Shown here: positions 1 through 10,858 of the stretch, in pieces
How the letters are laid out: each line of letters starts with the position of its first letter
How positions within the stretch are numbered: the stretch's first letter is position 1
NCBI GenBank assembly: GCA_026419775.2
Contig: JAOPGA020000617.1
Coordinates: 32,896 to 96,895, forward strand
Direction: 5' to 3'
Length of the DNA: 64,000 nt
DNA from: Acrasis kona
Taxonomy: Eukaryota; Heterolobosea; Eutetramitea; Acrasida; Acrasidae
The notes under the pieces: model-generated
Database searches by the model: none
Told to the model about the DNA's origin: nothing
What the model saw: the letters and a program-made list of their open reading frames with translations, nothing else
Position numbers and translations under genes: made by a program

Positions 1-108
1 TTGAGGGAGAATCCTGAGCTTAGACTTTGTGGAATTGCAGTCAACAAGGAGAAGCAATTGTATGGTATTGATAGAACAACTCGTATGATTATGAGAGTTG
101 ATCAATAA
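1..108 (+). CDS. 3' end of an unidentified gene (partial)
   Basis: Frame 1 is open from the first base to a TAA at 106-108 and gives the last 35 residues of a protein that ends in RMIMRVDQ. The rest of the gene lies upstream of the window. No motif can be recognised in so short a tail. It converges on the CIAO2 gene on the other strand with a gap of about 94 nt, which is typical spacing here. The coding claim rests only on the open frame and on fitting the convergent layout. Confidence 0.5.
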   Translation: MRENPELRLCGIAVNKEKQLYGIDRTTRMIMRVDQ

Positions 109-202
109 ACCTTTATGTGTATAGTACATGTTGTTTTGATTGCTGTCCATGTTGTGGCGCACTATGCTGGCAGTCACACTGTTTGATGAGTGCATGCGTA
201 CG

Positions 203-661
203 TTACACGTTCAATTCCTTGATGCATTCTTCGATGAGTTGCATTAGCTCTGGAATCTCTACGGCAGCTGCAACCCTCTCCTTGTCATTCATTTGTTTGT
301 TGACTTCATCTTGTTGGTCGTGGCTCCCCTCCGTCACAAAAATGTCCACCTTGTATTGATCCATGGTTTGTGGTCCAAAATATCTCACTAGTCTCAACCT
401 CAAACATAAACTAATGTGCGACACAAGGGAACAGTGTTTGACTGTTGGTGTGATTTTGACGGTGATGACGCCTGGAATTTGTCCGTTAGGCTGAACGACT
501 TGTATTCCTTCTTCGAACACAACGTTTAAATCTTGTAGAGTATGTGGGTATTCAGGGTCCTTGACATCACGTATGGCATCGAACACATCAATCTCGTCGA
601 TTTGCATGTACTCTATTTTACAAAAATGCGGACCATTCTCCGTGATCGGAAAAAAAAACAT
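203..661 (-). CDS. CIAO2: CIAO2/MIP18 family cytosolic iron-sulfur assembly factor
   Basis: The protein has about 152 residues and one DUF59/MIP18 domain. Visible family signatures are FDAIRDVKDPEYPHTLQDL near the N-terminus, a TPTVKHCS segment with the family's reactive cysteine, and VNKQMNDKERVAAA near the C-terminus. Members act in the cytosol in the CIA targeting complex, with the MMS19 and CIAO1 homologues, and pass Fe-S clusters to nuclear and cytosolic apoproteins. An ATG at 661 gives the longest product. An ATG at 607 (MQIDEIDVF) is a possible alternative, because the first 18 residues are not recognisably conserved. The start lies only 18 nt after the stop of the PPR gene on the same strand. 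Confidence 0.9.
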   Translation of the reverse strand: MFFFPITENGPHFCKIEYMQIDEIDVFDAIRDVKDPEYPHTLQDLNVVFEEGIQVVQPNGQIPGVITVKITPTVKHCSLVSHISLCLRLRLVRYFGPQTMDQYKVDIFVTEGSHDQQDEVNKQMNDKERVAAAVEIPELMQLIEECIKELNV

Positions 662-679
662 CACAAGGAGTCCAGCAAT

Positions 680-2180
680 TTATTTTTTATTCGACAACCT
701 CTCAAGTGTTTTTTGTAACGATTTTTGTTCCCTCTGAATATCCTCTTGTCTCCTCCTGGTGCTCAACATGGTCACGAACTGTTCTCTTCTAGCCAATAAA
801 TTATCTCTTCTGGCATCGGCGGTAGAGTCCTTGTGTTCCTGCCTCTTGTCCAAAATCCTCTTGAGCGCATCCTTCACACAGTCTTGTCTTACTTTCCAAT
901 CCCATACGCTTTTGGTCTCCCTCCAGTACCTTCTGATGCGATGCATGTCAAAATCATTTTGTGGTTGAATGTAACTGTTTCCGTAGTACTTTTTCTTGAC
1001 GCTCTCCATAAAGTCTGTTTCGACGGTTGGTACTGTTAATCCATCATGGTAGCACGCATCGAGCACGGTGGCGACGACTTGTTGTTTGGCCTTGACTTTG
1101 TCGTCCTTCATCTTTTCGTACAAATCATACACTTGCTTATATTGACCTGCTTCGATTCGCTTCTTCATGAGCGAGTTGAAGCACATGGCGTCTTTGTGAG
1201 GAATTTCGTCGAAAATCTCCTGGCAAGTATCTACATCTTGTGGCAAGCAAGAATCCATAAGAAGTATGCTAAAGTCATTTTTTAAGTATCCGAAGGAATC
1301 CCTTCCGAACGCTTCTGGCATGTTTTCTATGGTGAATTGAGCTTGTTCAAAGCTGTTTACGTGTGCGTAGGTCTGTACTTGGAGCAGATGGGACCTTTCG
1401 TTCAATGCAACTCCGTGCTTGTTCATGTTAGCTATTGTTTGCTCTACGCTGGCAACGTCCTTTTGCGCCGCATAAATCTCTAGCAGGTTGTTGAATCCAG
1501 TTTGTAGTTGCTTTTCCTTATCTTCATTGGCGCTCATGGTTTCCGACTCGTACGCTCTTAACATTTCGTCCATGTACTGAGCTGCACGCAAGTGATCTAG
1601 ATCGTGTTTGCACGCGCTAATCATGTAGGCCATCAGACCTCCTTGAATCTCGTCGCTCGAGAATTTAGACTTCATCTCCAAGTAAAGTTCATGGGCCTTA
1701 TCTTGTCTGTTACATTTGATGAGAGCATTGACTGCCTTGTAATAAATCTTCGCAGTTGGCTTGAAGTTTGTTATTCTCATGTCGTCAAAAATGGTCTTGA
1801 TGCGACCGTAAACGAGATGAGTGTTTTGTTTTAAGCGCTGTGTATCTATTCTACATGACGTTATAAGCGCATTAATTTGATCATGCGTACCTTCTGATGA
1901 ATCTAAACTCTAACTTCTCTTCGGCTGTTTTTTTTGTAACAACCTTATTCCTCTCTCTGAGACGAGTCAATAGTATTTCTTCAAGGGCAGTATTTTCGTT
2001 GACAATTGGCTCTGTTGCGAAGAAGCTGGGTGTGCTCTCGGCATTTATTGGTTTAATAACAGAAGGATTGATGACTTGAATGGCACTGACAGGTTTGTGT
2101 GCATCATAAAAACGATAATTTATACTCCTCTGTATGAAAAATGATGGGTGTCTCAGACCTGATGGTATCTTGTTCATCAT
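680..2180 (-). CDS. Pentatricopeptide-repeat (PPR) protein, probably mitochondrial
   Basis: Two exons, 2180-1891 and 1850-680, are joined across a 40-nt GT-AG intron (phase 2) and give about 486 residues. The N-terminus (MMNKIPSGLRHPSFFIQRS) is basic and lacks acidic residues, like a mitochondrial presequence. An open frame continues upstream to a GTG at 2228, but the tandem ATGs at 2180 are the first real start. The middle has degenerate 35-residue helical repeats, for example YYKAVNALIKCNRQDKAHEL and FNSLMKKRIEAGQYKQVYDL, as in PPR proteins. The C-terminus is a basic coiled segment. PPR proteins bind organellar RNA. The specific target cannot be told from the sequence. Confidence 0.75.
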
Positions 2181-3045
2181 TGTGAAATCAGGTTGATATG
2201 TATTTTGTAAACCACCACAAAGCCACACACAACTTAATGATACAGCGACGTGAGGGAAACCATCAATCTATGCAATCATCTTGAGGGGTGACAATAAGCG
2301 AATGAACGATAAATAATCAGGCTCAAACTAATAGTTTTAATCAAGAGGTCGACAATACCAAAGGATTTGGAATTTTTTGCACAATCTCGATGCTCTACAA
2401 CAAAATTGCTTGTTTCAAGGTTGTCTGTATCGATGCAATCAGAAGAACAAGCCTGACCTTTTTAAAATTGTAATGACAGAGATCGATGCGAACGTGAAAT
2501 GAAACATTTGAGGCATTGGAGCCATTTGATTCAGTACACATCAAAGTAAATTACATTTTTGCCTGATACTTGCCAATGTTTTGCAACTAATCGCCCACTA
2601 TACAAGTCATGATATTATGAAAAATTAGGAACAAAATTTGATCGCAACGGAACGAAGCAAATTTTCAATTGGAGCCTATTTCATACGTCATTTCTGCGCG
2701 CCCTTAAGGAGTACATCAAAACTAAACTATTAAAAAAAAACGGAAGTTATTGAAAGTAATGATAACAGAAAGGGTCAAGCGGACTAGTAATCTAGAAAAG
2801 CAATCTATCTCCTTTATTTTGTTTCACTCACACTCTCAATCATTTTCGGCCTTAATCGTTTAAGATGAATGTTGTTCGCTTCATTTGAGGCTTTGATTAA
2901 AACACTTTTTTCTCCTATAAAACTTTCTTTTGCTCCTTAAATTTGGACGATTTCAACGCTTAAAAAAACCAAATATATAATTTTCAATAGTTATCCACTC
3001 TCGTTTCAACAAGGTCGACTAATATTGTTTCCTTTACACAAAAAA
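2181..3045. other. Intergenic region upstream of the PPR gene
   Basis: AT-rich stretch with no ORF of note on either strand. It contains the 5' flank of the PPR gene and the region between it and the tRNA. I see no second tRNA, snRNA or mobile element. Confidence 0.5.
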
Positions 3046-3116
3046 CTCAGCACCGGGGAATCGAACCCCGGTCACAAGAGTGACAGTCTTGTATTCTACC
3101 ACTATACTAGTGCTGA
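3046..3116 (-). tRNA. tRNA-Asp (anticodon GTC)
   Basis: On the minus strand a 71-nt cloverleaf can be folded. The acceptor stem TCAGCAC pairs perfectly with GTGCTGA and is followed by discriminator G. The D arm contains TAGTATAGTGGTAGAAT, the anticodon loop CTGTCAC has GTC at its centre, and the T arm is CCGGGGTTCGATTCCCCGG. The T-loop also supplies a perfect B box for RNA polymerase III. No intron is present, and CCA is not encoded, as expected for a eukaryotic nuclear tRNA. Confidence 0.96.
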
Positions 3117-3491
3117 TTAATATAACTTTTCTGTATACACTTGCTGGGTGGCATTGAGAAACAATCATTATGGAACCCGTTTGTTTATCGCTCTTGTGTT
3201 CAAAGTTGTTGTAGTTATTAAATTCAGGTCCTGCCTCTTTCTTTCGACATTCTTAACGAGTTGATGCCTCTGTAGGTCAGTGAGAAGGATCTCTTGAACA
3301 AGTAATGTGTTTGATTTCATAACGTCCAAATTGTCTGAATTATCCTCTTGGTAAGTATCGTGCAGTTGAGTTTCGTGAAGTTTTTCATCATCATCAAGTC
3401 AACCTCTCAACGAGCTCGACGTATGATATTTTTAGTCTTCATTCCTTGTCAACTTATATTTTTGATCAAAGCAAAACAATAATACGGAACC
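3117..3491. other. Intergenic region and 5' leader of RPT3
   Basis: About 375 nt between the tRNA and the RPT3 start codon. No ORF or RNA structure was recognised. It presumably holds the RPT3 promoter and 5' leader. Confidence 0.4.
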
Positions 3492-4766
3492 ATGGATGAA
3501 CTTGGCATCAAGATAAATGAAGGTGATGATCAAAAGAACACTAAAATGGATATAGATTTAGATTCAGGCTTTTATAAAGATGAATTGTCTGTATTCTCAA
3601 GATCAAATGATAAGAGCAATGAAGACTTGTACAAAAGGTTAAAAGATTTAGAAAGAGAACTGGAATTTCACGATATTCAAGTAGAATACATCAAGTATGA
3701 GCAAAAAAATCTAAAACGTGAGCACAGTCGCGCAAGAGAAGAAGTAAAGAGGATTCAATCAGTTCCTCTTGTGATTGGACAATTCTTGGAAATGATCGAC
3801 GCACACACTGGAATCATTGGATCAACAACCGGATCTAGTTACTACGTTAGAATCTTATCAACAATTGATCGCGAACTACTCAAGGCCAGTGCTTCAGTAG
3901 CACTACATCGTCACAGCAATGCCCTCGTAGATGTGTTACCACCAGAAGCAGACTCTAGCATTCAACTTTTGGCCGCAAGCGAAAAACCAGATGTAACGTA
4001 TGCTGACATTGGAGGCATGGACATGCAAAAACAAGAAATTCGCGAAGCCGTAGAGCTACCGCTCACTCATTTCGGACTATATAAACAAATTGGTATCGAC
4101 CCACCACGTGGTGTCCTACTATACGGCCCACCTGGTACCGGCAAGACCATGTTAGCCAAGGCAGTGGCCAACCACACCACTGCTGCATTCATCCGCGTCG
4201 TTGGTAGTGAATTTGTTCAAAAATATTTGGGAGAGGGGCCACGTATGGTCAGAGATGTGTTTAGATTGGCCAGAGAGAATTCTCCAGCCATCGTGTTCAT
4301 TGACGAAGTTGATTCCATCGCCACCAAACGTTTCGACGCGCAGACCGGAGCCGATCGTGAGGTACAACGTATCTTGTTGGAGCTCTTGAATCAAATGGAT
4401 GGATTCGATCAGACCACCAATGTCAAGGTGATCATGGCCACAAACAGATGGGACACATTGGACCCTGCTCTATTGAGACCGGGTAGATTGGACAGGAAGA
4501 TTGAATTCCCAATGCCAGACAGAAGACAGAAACGTTTGATCTTCCAGGTATGTACTGCTAAAATGAACTTGGGAGAGGAAGTCGATTTGGAAGATTACGT
4601 ATCCAGACCAGATCAAATCAGTGCTGCCGAAATCTCTGCCATTTGTCAAGAGGCTGGTATGCAGGCGGTAAGAAAGAATCGTTATGTAATTCTACCAAAA
4701 GACTTTGAGAAGGGTTACAAGGCACACGTGAAGAAATCGGATCTGGACTATGAATTTTACAAATAA
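3492..4766 (+). CDS. PSMC4: 26S proteasome regulatory particle ATPase RPT3 (PSMC4)
   Basis: Single-exon AAA ATPase of 424 residues. It has an N-terminal coiled coil (about residues 40-90), an OB-like domain, Walker A GPPGTGKT, Walker [11 protein letters not shown], sensor [13 protein letters not shown] and the arginine-finger region [11 protein letters not shown]. The C-terminus FYK is the HbYX-type tail of RPT3, which docks into the 20S core particle and opens its gate. Family length is about 390-420, so it is complete. The usual Ala after ATNR is Trp here. The ATG at 3492 in a CCATGG context is the first in frame. The TAA stop lies in AAATAAAT, a likely polyadenylation signal. AIP1 converges after 11 nt. 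Confidence 0.96.
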   Translation: MDELGIKINEGDDQKNTKMDIDLDSGFYKDELSVFSRSNDKSNEDLYKRLKDLERELEFHDIQVEYIKYEQKNLKREHSRAREEVKRIQSVPLVIGQFLEMIDAHTGIIGSTTGSSYYVRILSTIDRELLKASASVALHRHSNALVDVLPPEADSSIQLLAASEKPDVTYADIGGMDMQKQEIREAVELPLTHFGLYKQIGIDPPRGVLLYGPPGTGKTMLAKAVANHTTAAFIRVVGSEFVQKYLGEGPRMVRDVFRLARENSPAIVFIDEVDSIATKRFDAQTGADREVQRILLELLNQMDGFDQTTNVKVIMATNRWDTLDPALLRPGRLDRKIEFPMPDRRQKRLIFQVCTAKMNLGEEVDLEDYVSRPDQISAAEISAICQEAGMQAVRKNRYVILPKDFEKGYKAHVKKSDLDYEFYK

Positions 4767-4777
4767 ATTGTTACAAA

Positions 4778-6595
4778 TTAAAATTTATATTGCCAAGTCT
4801 TGACGCTAAAATCATTTCCGACCGACACCAAGGTATCTTCGTGAGCAAATGTTAAACCTGTCACTCCCTGTCCATGAGCATTCACTTGAGCACGCTTTCC
4901 GTTCTTGAGGTCCCAAACAATCACGTCCTTGTCGATGGCACCAGTTGCCAAGTAGTCTCCGCTTTGGTTCCATGTCATGTCGGTGACGGATGCAGTGTGG
5001 TATACCAAATTGTTGTACTTGACAGTCTTGGTGGCTCTGTCCCAAACAAAGATCTCCTTGTCGCTTGTTGCCAAGTTCAAACCGTCTGGTGAGTACCTGA
5101 CGCGACCCACTCTGTTGCGATGTTCCTCAAGAGTAGCCAAGATGGCACCGACTGCGACGCCATCAAATGCGTAAAGCTTGACTTTTCTGTCGTGGGCGAC
5201 TGCGATTTCCTTGTCGTCTGGTGATAGGGAGATGGATCCTGGTTGGAAGCCGAGATCAATCTCGCTCTTGATTTGTTGATCTTGAATCACGGTGATACCC
5301 TTGTGGGTGGCAATCAATACCAATCCTGGTGTGTTGGTGCTTACAGCAATGTCGCTTGGACTTCCGCTCAAGGTCAAGCAATCCTCTTGTGTATAGTTGA
5401 AATCACCATCTAACGGAGTGAACTTGACTTGATTGTCCACGGAGGCGGTTAAAAGTGTTCTACCAACTACTGCAATGTTGCTGACTGCGCTAGTGTGTCC
5501 CTTCTTTCCGCTTAAACGAGCTTTGCTTCCCACTCCATACTCCCAAGCAATGACGGTTCCTTGTGATCCACTGCTGTAGATGGTATCGGTGGTCTTATCG
5601 TAGGCGACGGAATAAATCTTCTCGTTGTGTGCATGTAACACCTTGGTGGGTTGGGGTTGGTCAACCTTCAATAAGTTCAAATCTCCGCTCAATGATAGAG
5701 ACACAATAACGTCGTTGACGAATACAATTCCAACTTGTTGATCGCGTACATCATCTCCGAGCTTGATGGTGTTCAAGAGGGTCTTTGAGTCTGCGTCCCA
5801 AATCTTGACGGTCTTGTCACCAGAGGCGGTGGCGATGGTCTTGTTGTCTGGGCTCCATGCAACAGAGTAAATGCTTCCAGTGTGTGCACCAGCAGAGTCA
5901 AATACACCTTGCTTCTCACCAGTCTTTCCATCAAAGATTGAAATGGTCTTGTCGCTGCTTACTGCCACAAAGCGCAAATTGTCTGGTGAATAACGGATGC
6001 AATTAATGAATTTGGTGTGATCTTTGACACTGTGTTGGAACTTGAAGGCTCCGAAACCTGGCCCTGCGAAAAAGTTAACTTGAGTATCCTCACCACCAGT
6101 AGCTAGTCTGAATGGCTTGTCTGTCTTTAATCCACAGGTCAACAATTGTTTGGAGTGGCCAGAGATCTCACCAACGCTACTGCCAGTATCATAAGCGAAT
6201 GCATAACCAAAAACTCCCTTGCCTTCTCCGACGACAACAATCCTTTGGCTGTCTCCAGTCCATGCAATGTCTCTAACACTTCGTGACAATGGTTGAAGTT
6301 CTACCTTGCTTGTCTTTCCTGCATTGTTGGTGGCCCAAACTTTAACAAATCCACCCTCATCACCGGAACAAACATAGAATCCACTTGGTGAAACGCTTGC
6401 TGCAAGAACCTTGTATTGATGGTTGGTATAAGTGTCCAAAAATAATGGGTTGTTCACGTCGCGGAAGTTGACATTTGTTCCACAACCATATGCCAATTGA
6501 CTACCTGACTTAGCTGGTCCCACGCTTAAAGAAGTGGGGATTCCACGTTCAGTGTTTGGTCCTCCTGCAAAAGTGAAGATGTTGGTAATGGACAT
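4778..6595 (-). CDS. AIP1: Actin-interacting protein 1 (AIP1/WDR1)
   Basis: Intronless 605-residue WD40 protein, the standard length for AIP1/WDR1. Repeats cover the whole chain and would form two seven-bladed propellers, with clear blades such as TIATASGDKTVKIWDADSKT, YLATGAIDKDVIVWDLKNGK and LVSVGNDFSVKTWQYKF at the end. The N-terminus (TFAGGPNTERG, then a YGCG segment) is family-specific. AIP1 works with cofilin to disassemble actin filaments, so it fits a motile amoeboid or flagellate cell. The start ATG at 6595 has a TATA-like element about 40 nt upstream. Confidence 0.96.
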   Translation of the reverse strand: MSITNIFTFAGGPNTERGIPTSLSVGPAKSGSQLAYGCGTNVNFRDVNNPLFLDTYTNHQYKVLAASVSPSGFYVCSGDEGGFVKVWATNNAGKTSKVELQPLSRSVRDIAWTGDSQRIVVVGEGKGVFGYAFAYDTGSSVGEISGHSKQLLTCGLKTDKPFRLATGGEDTQVNFFAGPGFGAFKFQHSVKDHTKFINCIRYSPDNLRFVAVSSDKTISIFDGKTGEKQGVFDSAGAHTGSIYSVAWSPDNKTIATASGDKTVKIWDADSKTLLNTIKLGDDVRDQQVGIVFVNDVIVSLSLSGDLNLLKVDQPQPTKVLHAHNEKIYSVAYDKTTDTIYSSGSQGTVIAWEYGVGSKARLSGKKGHTSAVSNIAVVGRTLLTASVDNQVKFTPLDGDFNYTQEDCLTLSGSPSDIAVSTNTPGLVLIATHKGITVIQDQQIKSEIDLGFQPGSISLSPDDKEIAVAHDRKVKLYAFDGVAVGAILATLEEHRNRVGRVRYSPDGLNLATSDKEIFVWDRATKTVKYNNLVYHTASVTDMTWNQSGDYLATGAIDKDVIVWDLKNGKRAQVNAHGQGVTGLTFAHEDTLVSVGNDFSVKTWQYKF

Positions 6596-6634
6596 TTTTT
6601 AATGATCTGTTACTCTTATTGCTATGATGTATGA

Positions 6635-6642
6635 TATTTATA
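6635..6642 (-). promoter_or_regulatory. TATA-like element upstream of AIP1
   Basis: TATAAATA on the minus strand, about 40 nt before the AIP1 start codon. It is the only such motif in the near 5' flank. The assignment is by position only, and AT-rich DNA makes chance matches common. Confidence 0.3.
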
Positions 6643-7373
6643 AGTTGACTGTAACCAACTTGACGTCACTTGATTACTGATTGATGGCACGTGAAACCAC
6701 ATCTCTTAGGGATAGTGATCGCCGTAGATGTTCTGCTCAGTGCTCACATTAATATATTAAAAATTATTAAAATAAAATTACATAATAGGCTCCGGAGGCT
6801 ATACCGGATAACCCTTGTGTTTAACCTATAAACATGTGAGTACGCTACAGGTAAAGTACCGACTCGATATCCAGGGTGCCAATAATAGATCTTCTATTTG
6901 TTTGTGAAGCAATCTTAGAAACAATCTCTGAATAATGTATCCTTCATAAAGATATTATATAATAACATATTTCCAGCTTATTCATGGCTTCAAACTAACA
7001 GGTTAGTGGTCACTCAAAATAAATCACGATACAAGCAGCAGCGTTGCAAACAGCCATGACACTCACAAAACACTTCATCATCCAACAAAGCGTTTAGTGT
7101 TGGAAAAAGTATGATACCAGGGCACAACAAATTCCATCCTGATAATTTGTTCTCGCATCGCTCGCACCTTCCGTGTTAGTGATGGTGGCCAGTAAATACA
7201 CAAAGTAAATAAATGAGTTGGTTTATTGTATGCTTAGGTTTGAGGTTATATTCCAACTTGTTATGCTAAAAAACATCTCAAATTGTGCAAAATTTGGCAC
7301 TTCTGCGATTGTTCACTAACAACTTCTGTCAGTTGATAGGCTTTACACCTTACATCATACTCTTTCCACAGTA
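6643..7373. other. Intergenic region between AIP1 and the next plus-strand ORF
   Basis: About 730 nt. It holds the AIP1 5' flank and, near 6785-6880, a less AT-rich patch with short inverted words (GGCTCCGGAGGC near 6788). I could not match that patch to any RNA family. No convincing ORF. Confidence 0.4.
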
Positions 7374-7934
7374 ATGTCTTCTTTTCCCAAAGTACATTTT
7401 GCTGGTCAACGAGGGTTTTCTTGCTCTGTGAAATTGTTCGTTACAGTTATTGTTAGGACATTCTTGACAGATTTTTTTACTTCAGATTTCATATTTTTCA
7501 CGCTTTCGACAACAATCCTTTTGAGATCCATTTACGAAAGTGCTTGTGCTGAAGGAACATTTTTTGTAACAGGTAAGTGTGTTGAATGTCAATTCTAAAG
7601 TTTGGAGATTCACAATGTTGATCCAACTGGTTCACTTCATAATTCAAATCCATCTGAAAGTGACATGTAACGTCGATCATGATACAGTGCTTGTCCAAAA
7701 GAGTTGATAAGGTATTTGATAGTGACTTCCCTCTTTGATTCAACTCCAATTGCATATGTAGTCGATCTTATTAATCAAGCACAACATAGACCTGTATTGT
7801 TGACTACCTTAGCCATCTCGTTTAAAGGTTACTTGGCTCATTTGCCCTTGTGTAGATTCTTGAACCTTCCTGCAGGACCCTCAACTTCCCTGTTACTCTT
7901 TACAATGTTTTCTCAACCAAACAATTATTCTTAA
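7374..7934 (+). CDS. Putative small hydrophobic protein (uncertain spliced gene)
   Basis: An ATG at 7374 opens a hydrophobic frame (VKLFVTVIVRTFL, then FIFFTLSTTILLRSIY) that runs into GGTAAGT at 7572. A second open segment starts after TGATAG at 7731 and ends with a TAA at 7934. Treating 7573-7731 as one phase-1 intron gives 133 residues. Alternatively a middle exon (WRFTMLIQLVHF...) can be included between a 28-nt and a 56-nt intron. I do not recognise the product. A 7498-7755 frame on the other strand is also open. Coding status and exon structure are weakly supported, and the stop lies only 27 nt before the FHA start codon. Confidence 0.3.
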
Positions 7935-7961
7935 GCGCCAAAACTATTCGTTATCCAAACA

Positions 7962-9966
7962 ATGCCATTACTAATGGGGACACATGGCAATCTGACAGTA
8001 CTAGCCAGAGGAGAACCTCAAGGGTGTTTTATACTTAACCTCAACGAAAAAGCCTGTTTGTTGGGTCGCAATCCAAATTGCACCGTGGTAATCAAGAAGG
8101 AGACAACATCTAGAGAGCATGCTAAGATTGTAGTGGAAGATGATAGTGTTCATATTATACATTTAAGTGCAAGCGGCGTCACCAACATCCGTGGTGTTGA
8201 CGGTAAAACAGAAAAGTTGGAAGAACGTTCTCAACAGGTCGAATTATATGATGGAGATGTAATTGAAATTGATGGAAGATTTTTCAGATATAATGGTAAC
8301 CTACTACCCCAACCTCATAACTCAAAATGTAATAGCTGCAAATAATGAAGACGAAACTAGTTGTGAATCTGATTCCAGTGTGGAGGATGATACCCTGCAT
8401 ACAGGAGATGTCGCCCGAATTTTAGAACTAGAGGATGGATTTAGGCCCAAAGACAAGCCGAAAGTAGCTGTGAAATCGCTTCAGGTTGATGAGGATTCTG
8501 AGAGCGTTGATTCTGAGAGTGAAGAATGCGACGACTCCAGTCCAAGTGATACTTCAGAAAGTGAAGATGATGATATAGTTGTTAGCTCTGAAAATTCAAA
8601 AAATTCATTGAAACAGGAAGACATTAAAGTCGAAGTCGTACCGCCAGTACAAACGGTAGCATATGTCATGAAGAATTCAAGAAGGGTGATTCTAGACGAT
8701 TCAGAGGAAGAGGCTATTTTGACAGATGTAGAAAGCAAACCAAAGCCTGATAACAATGAGAACAATGACACGGAACAGAAGAACAGCCAGGACAGTGTAC
8801 AGGTTATTGACTTTTCTTTCGATTTTGATTTGAGTGAGGCTGATATTCAAGATCTATTTTCAGATGATTTTGTCGCGTCAATTGAACCCAACACTGTTCA
8901 AGAAACAAGTGATCCATTTCATGAATTCACTAATGAAGAGTTAGAGGAAATCTACGATTCAATAGTCTGCGACAATGAGGCTACATTACTATCAAATCAA
9001 CAAGTTCCTTCCATTCAAACATACGAGAACAATTTACTGCCACAGCCTGAGGTTGAGGTAGAATCAGATCAAACCACTCCCTTAGACGATTGTAATAAAT
9101 CAGAACTAGTTGAGTGTGCTTCAGAAGTATCAAAAAGTACAGATGAAGTGGAAGCATGTGGTGAGGACAAGGTTGAAACAGAAGATACCAACACATCCAT
9201 CAAGAAAACCAAAATCATCTTTGAGCCTGAACCTGAAGAAGTAGAAAAGCAAGAGGCACCCGTTAAAAATACAACTCCTATAAGATCACGACGAACTAAA
9301 AGGAGCAGAGGCACGCCACTGATCTTGAGCGCCACTACACCCCAGAAGATTTCTCCTTTTATGAAAAAATACAAAATCATATCCTCCCTTGAACATATAG
9401 AGGAACAGAGCATCAGATGTCAACACATTGCAGACGACTTGGCTGTTGCTGAGCAATTTATCGCGTTCGACTGCGACACTGCCACAAATTATGAGGCCGA
9501 TGAAGAACCTGATGAAAAGGTTGAGCCTGTTCACATTAGCAGCGTGCTCTCCTTCTCCTCGCCAAATCCATACCTACACCGAAGAGTGCTCAAGGACATT
9601 TATGATGTTTTTACTTACACAAATGATGAAATCATCTTCTCACCAATTAGGACAAAAGCAAGCGTCAAATTGGCAGTGGAATTTGTCCCAACCATCATAG
9701 AGGAGTTGAAGCCAATTGTACAAGTAATCAAAAACTCTCCAATTAAACCCGTCACCAAGGATCCAGTTCCCAAGAAAATGCCGTTATCGACCATCGACTT
9801 AAATGTATCAAACACGCCCATTAGACGAAGAAGAATAATAAAAGAATCACCATCAACCAAGTTGATCGTTGAAAAAGACTGTGTTGTAATGAATAGTTCT
9901 CCACTAGTAAATAACGTCATTGTATCAACAACACCTGTAAGAAGAAGAAGAGTCGTTTGTAAATAA
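7962..9966 (+). CDS. FHA-domain protein with acidic middle and repeated TP-I/V-R-basic motifs
   Basis: Exons 7962-8295 and 8336-9966 are joined across a 40-nt phase-1 intron and give about 654 residues. Residues 10-110 form a forkhead-associated domain with LLGRNPNCTVVI, TSREHAKI, GVTNIRG and YDGDVIEIDGRFFRY, including the phosphothreonine-binding Arg, Ser and Asn positions. FHA domains bind phosphothreonine peptides. Residues 115-330 are acidic and probably disordered, rich in D, E and S. Three motifs of the type TP-(I/V)-R-basic run occur in the C-terminal half (nt about 9275, 9814 and 9931), like phospho-regulated nuclear localisation or CDK sites. The layout recalls nuclear DNA-damage or mitotic adaptors, but no orthologue is claimed. 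The stop codon is 3 nt from that of the opposite gene. Confidence 0.8.
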
Positions 9967-9969
9967 ATT

Positions 9970-10742
9970 TTATTTAAATTCACACAATGGAAACATCCAG
10001 CGTAACTATATATTATTAGACAATGTGATATAGCGGGACATACAAATTGTTCATGTTCTTGTTTGCTCATCTGTGGATACATTGGTCTTTTCAAATCATT
10101 TGTTATATTCTTCAAATTATCAAACATCTCTAGTGGACTTGTAAATGTTTTGCTTTGTTTGGGTTGATCTGTGCTTTTTTGATCCTTGCTCTTCTTCCAA
10201 TCGTCGTAAGACATGTTTTTGACTTCTTCGTCGTCGCTTTCGTCATCTTCCTCAATGCCTTTGTATAGTAGGTTAGTCAGACTAAATGTATTCTTTTTCG
10301 CTTCTGAGTTTTGTTGTAGCTTGGCCAACTTCTCTGCTATGAATTTGACATCTTGATTTGTATCTTCGTTGACGCTTTGCGGTATGATTGGCTCTGACTG
10401 CGTTAGTGGTGTATTGAATGATTTCTTTTTTGGATTCCATTCAGTGTAGTCAGGAACTTCAAACTCCTCATCTTCATCCTCATCAACTTCTTCAAAACGA
10501 TTATTATTTTCTATAGGTACAATAGGTTGTCGTATTGGACTAGATGGTTTTGTTATTGGTGGAGCACTCCAATTTGTAAAATCAGGAACGTCTTCGTCAC
10601 TATCACCATAATCTTTGAATCCTTCATCATAATACTCTGTATCTAATTGTTTGATAGGCGATCTTGTTTGTTCGTAAGTGGATAGTTGTGGACTGGTGGG
10701 ACCTCTGGATTCGCTTGTGGGTTTTGTGACCTTCTTATCCAT
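9970..10742 (-). CDS. Short acidic, probably disordered protein of unknown function
   Basis: Exons 10742-10044 and 10005-9970 are joined across a 38-nt phase-0 intron and give about 244 residues. Without splicing the frame would run on antisense through the FHA gene to 9615. With the intron it ends in LRWMFPLCEFK, just 3 nt from the FHA stop. The protein is low-complexity and acidic. It has two copies of a D/V-P-D-(F/Y)-T-x-W motif (DVPDFTNWSAPP and EVPDYTEWNPKKK) and a related MSYDDWKKSK, which look like short linear binding motifs. I do not recognise a family. The start codon lies 116 nt from the divergent SERINC start, so a shared promoter is likely. Confidence 0.6.
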
Positions 10743-10858
10743 TATTGTAATAGTAGATTGTTGTGGAAATTAATCAATGAATCTGCCAATACGAAGGAAA
10801 TTTCATTCTGACAGCGACCTCAAGGTATAGCCACCTTATCCTAACTTGACATATTGTT

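Noticed and set aside
6781-6900. Possible structured RNA between AIP1 and the next ORF
   Set aside because: Short inverted words occur, but no match to tRNA, U1, U2, U4, U5, U6, SRP or RNase P consensus elements could be found by eye.
9615-9969. Continuation of the acidic minus-strand ORF antisense through the FHA gene
   Set aside because: A canonical 38-nt intron at 10043-10006 gives an in-frame stop at 9970, which removes the overlap.
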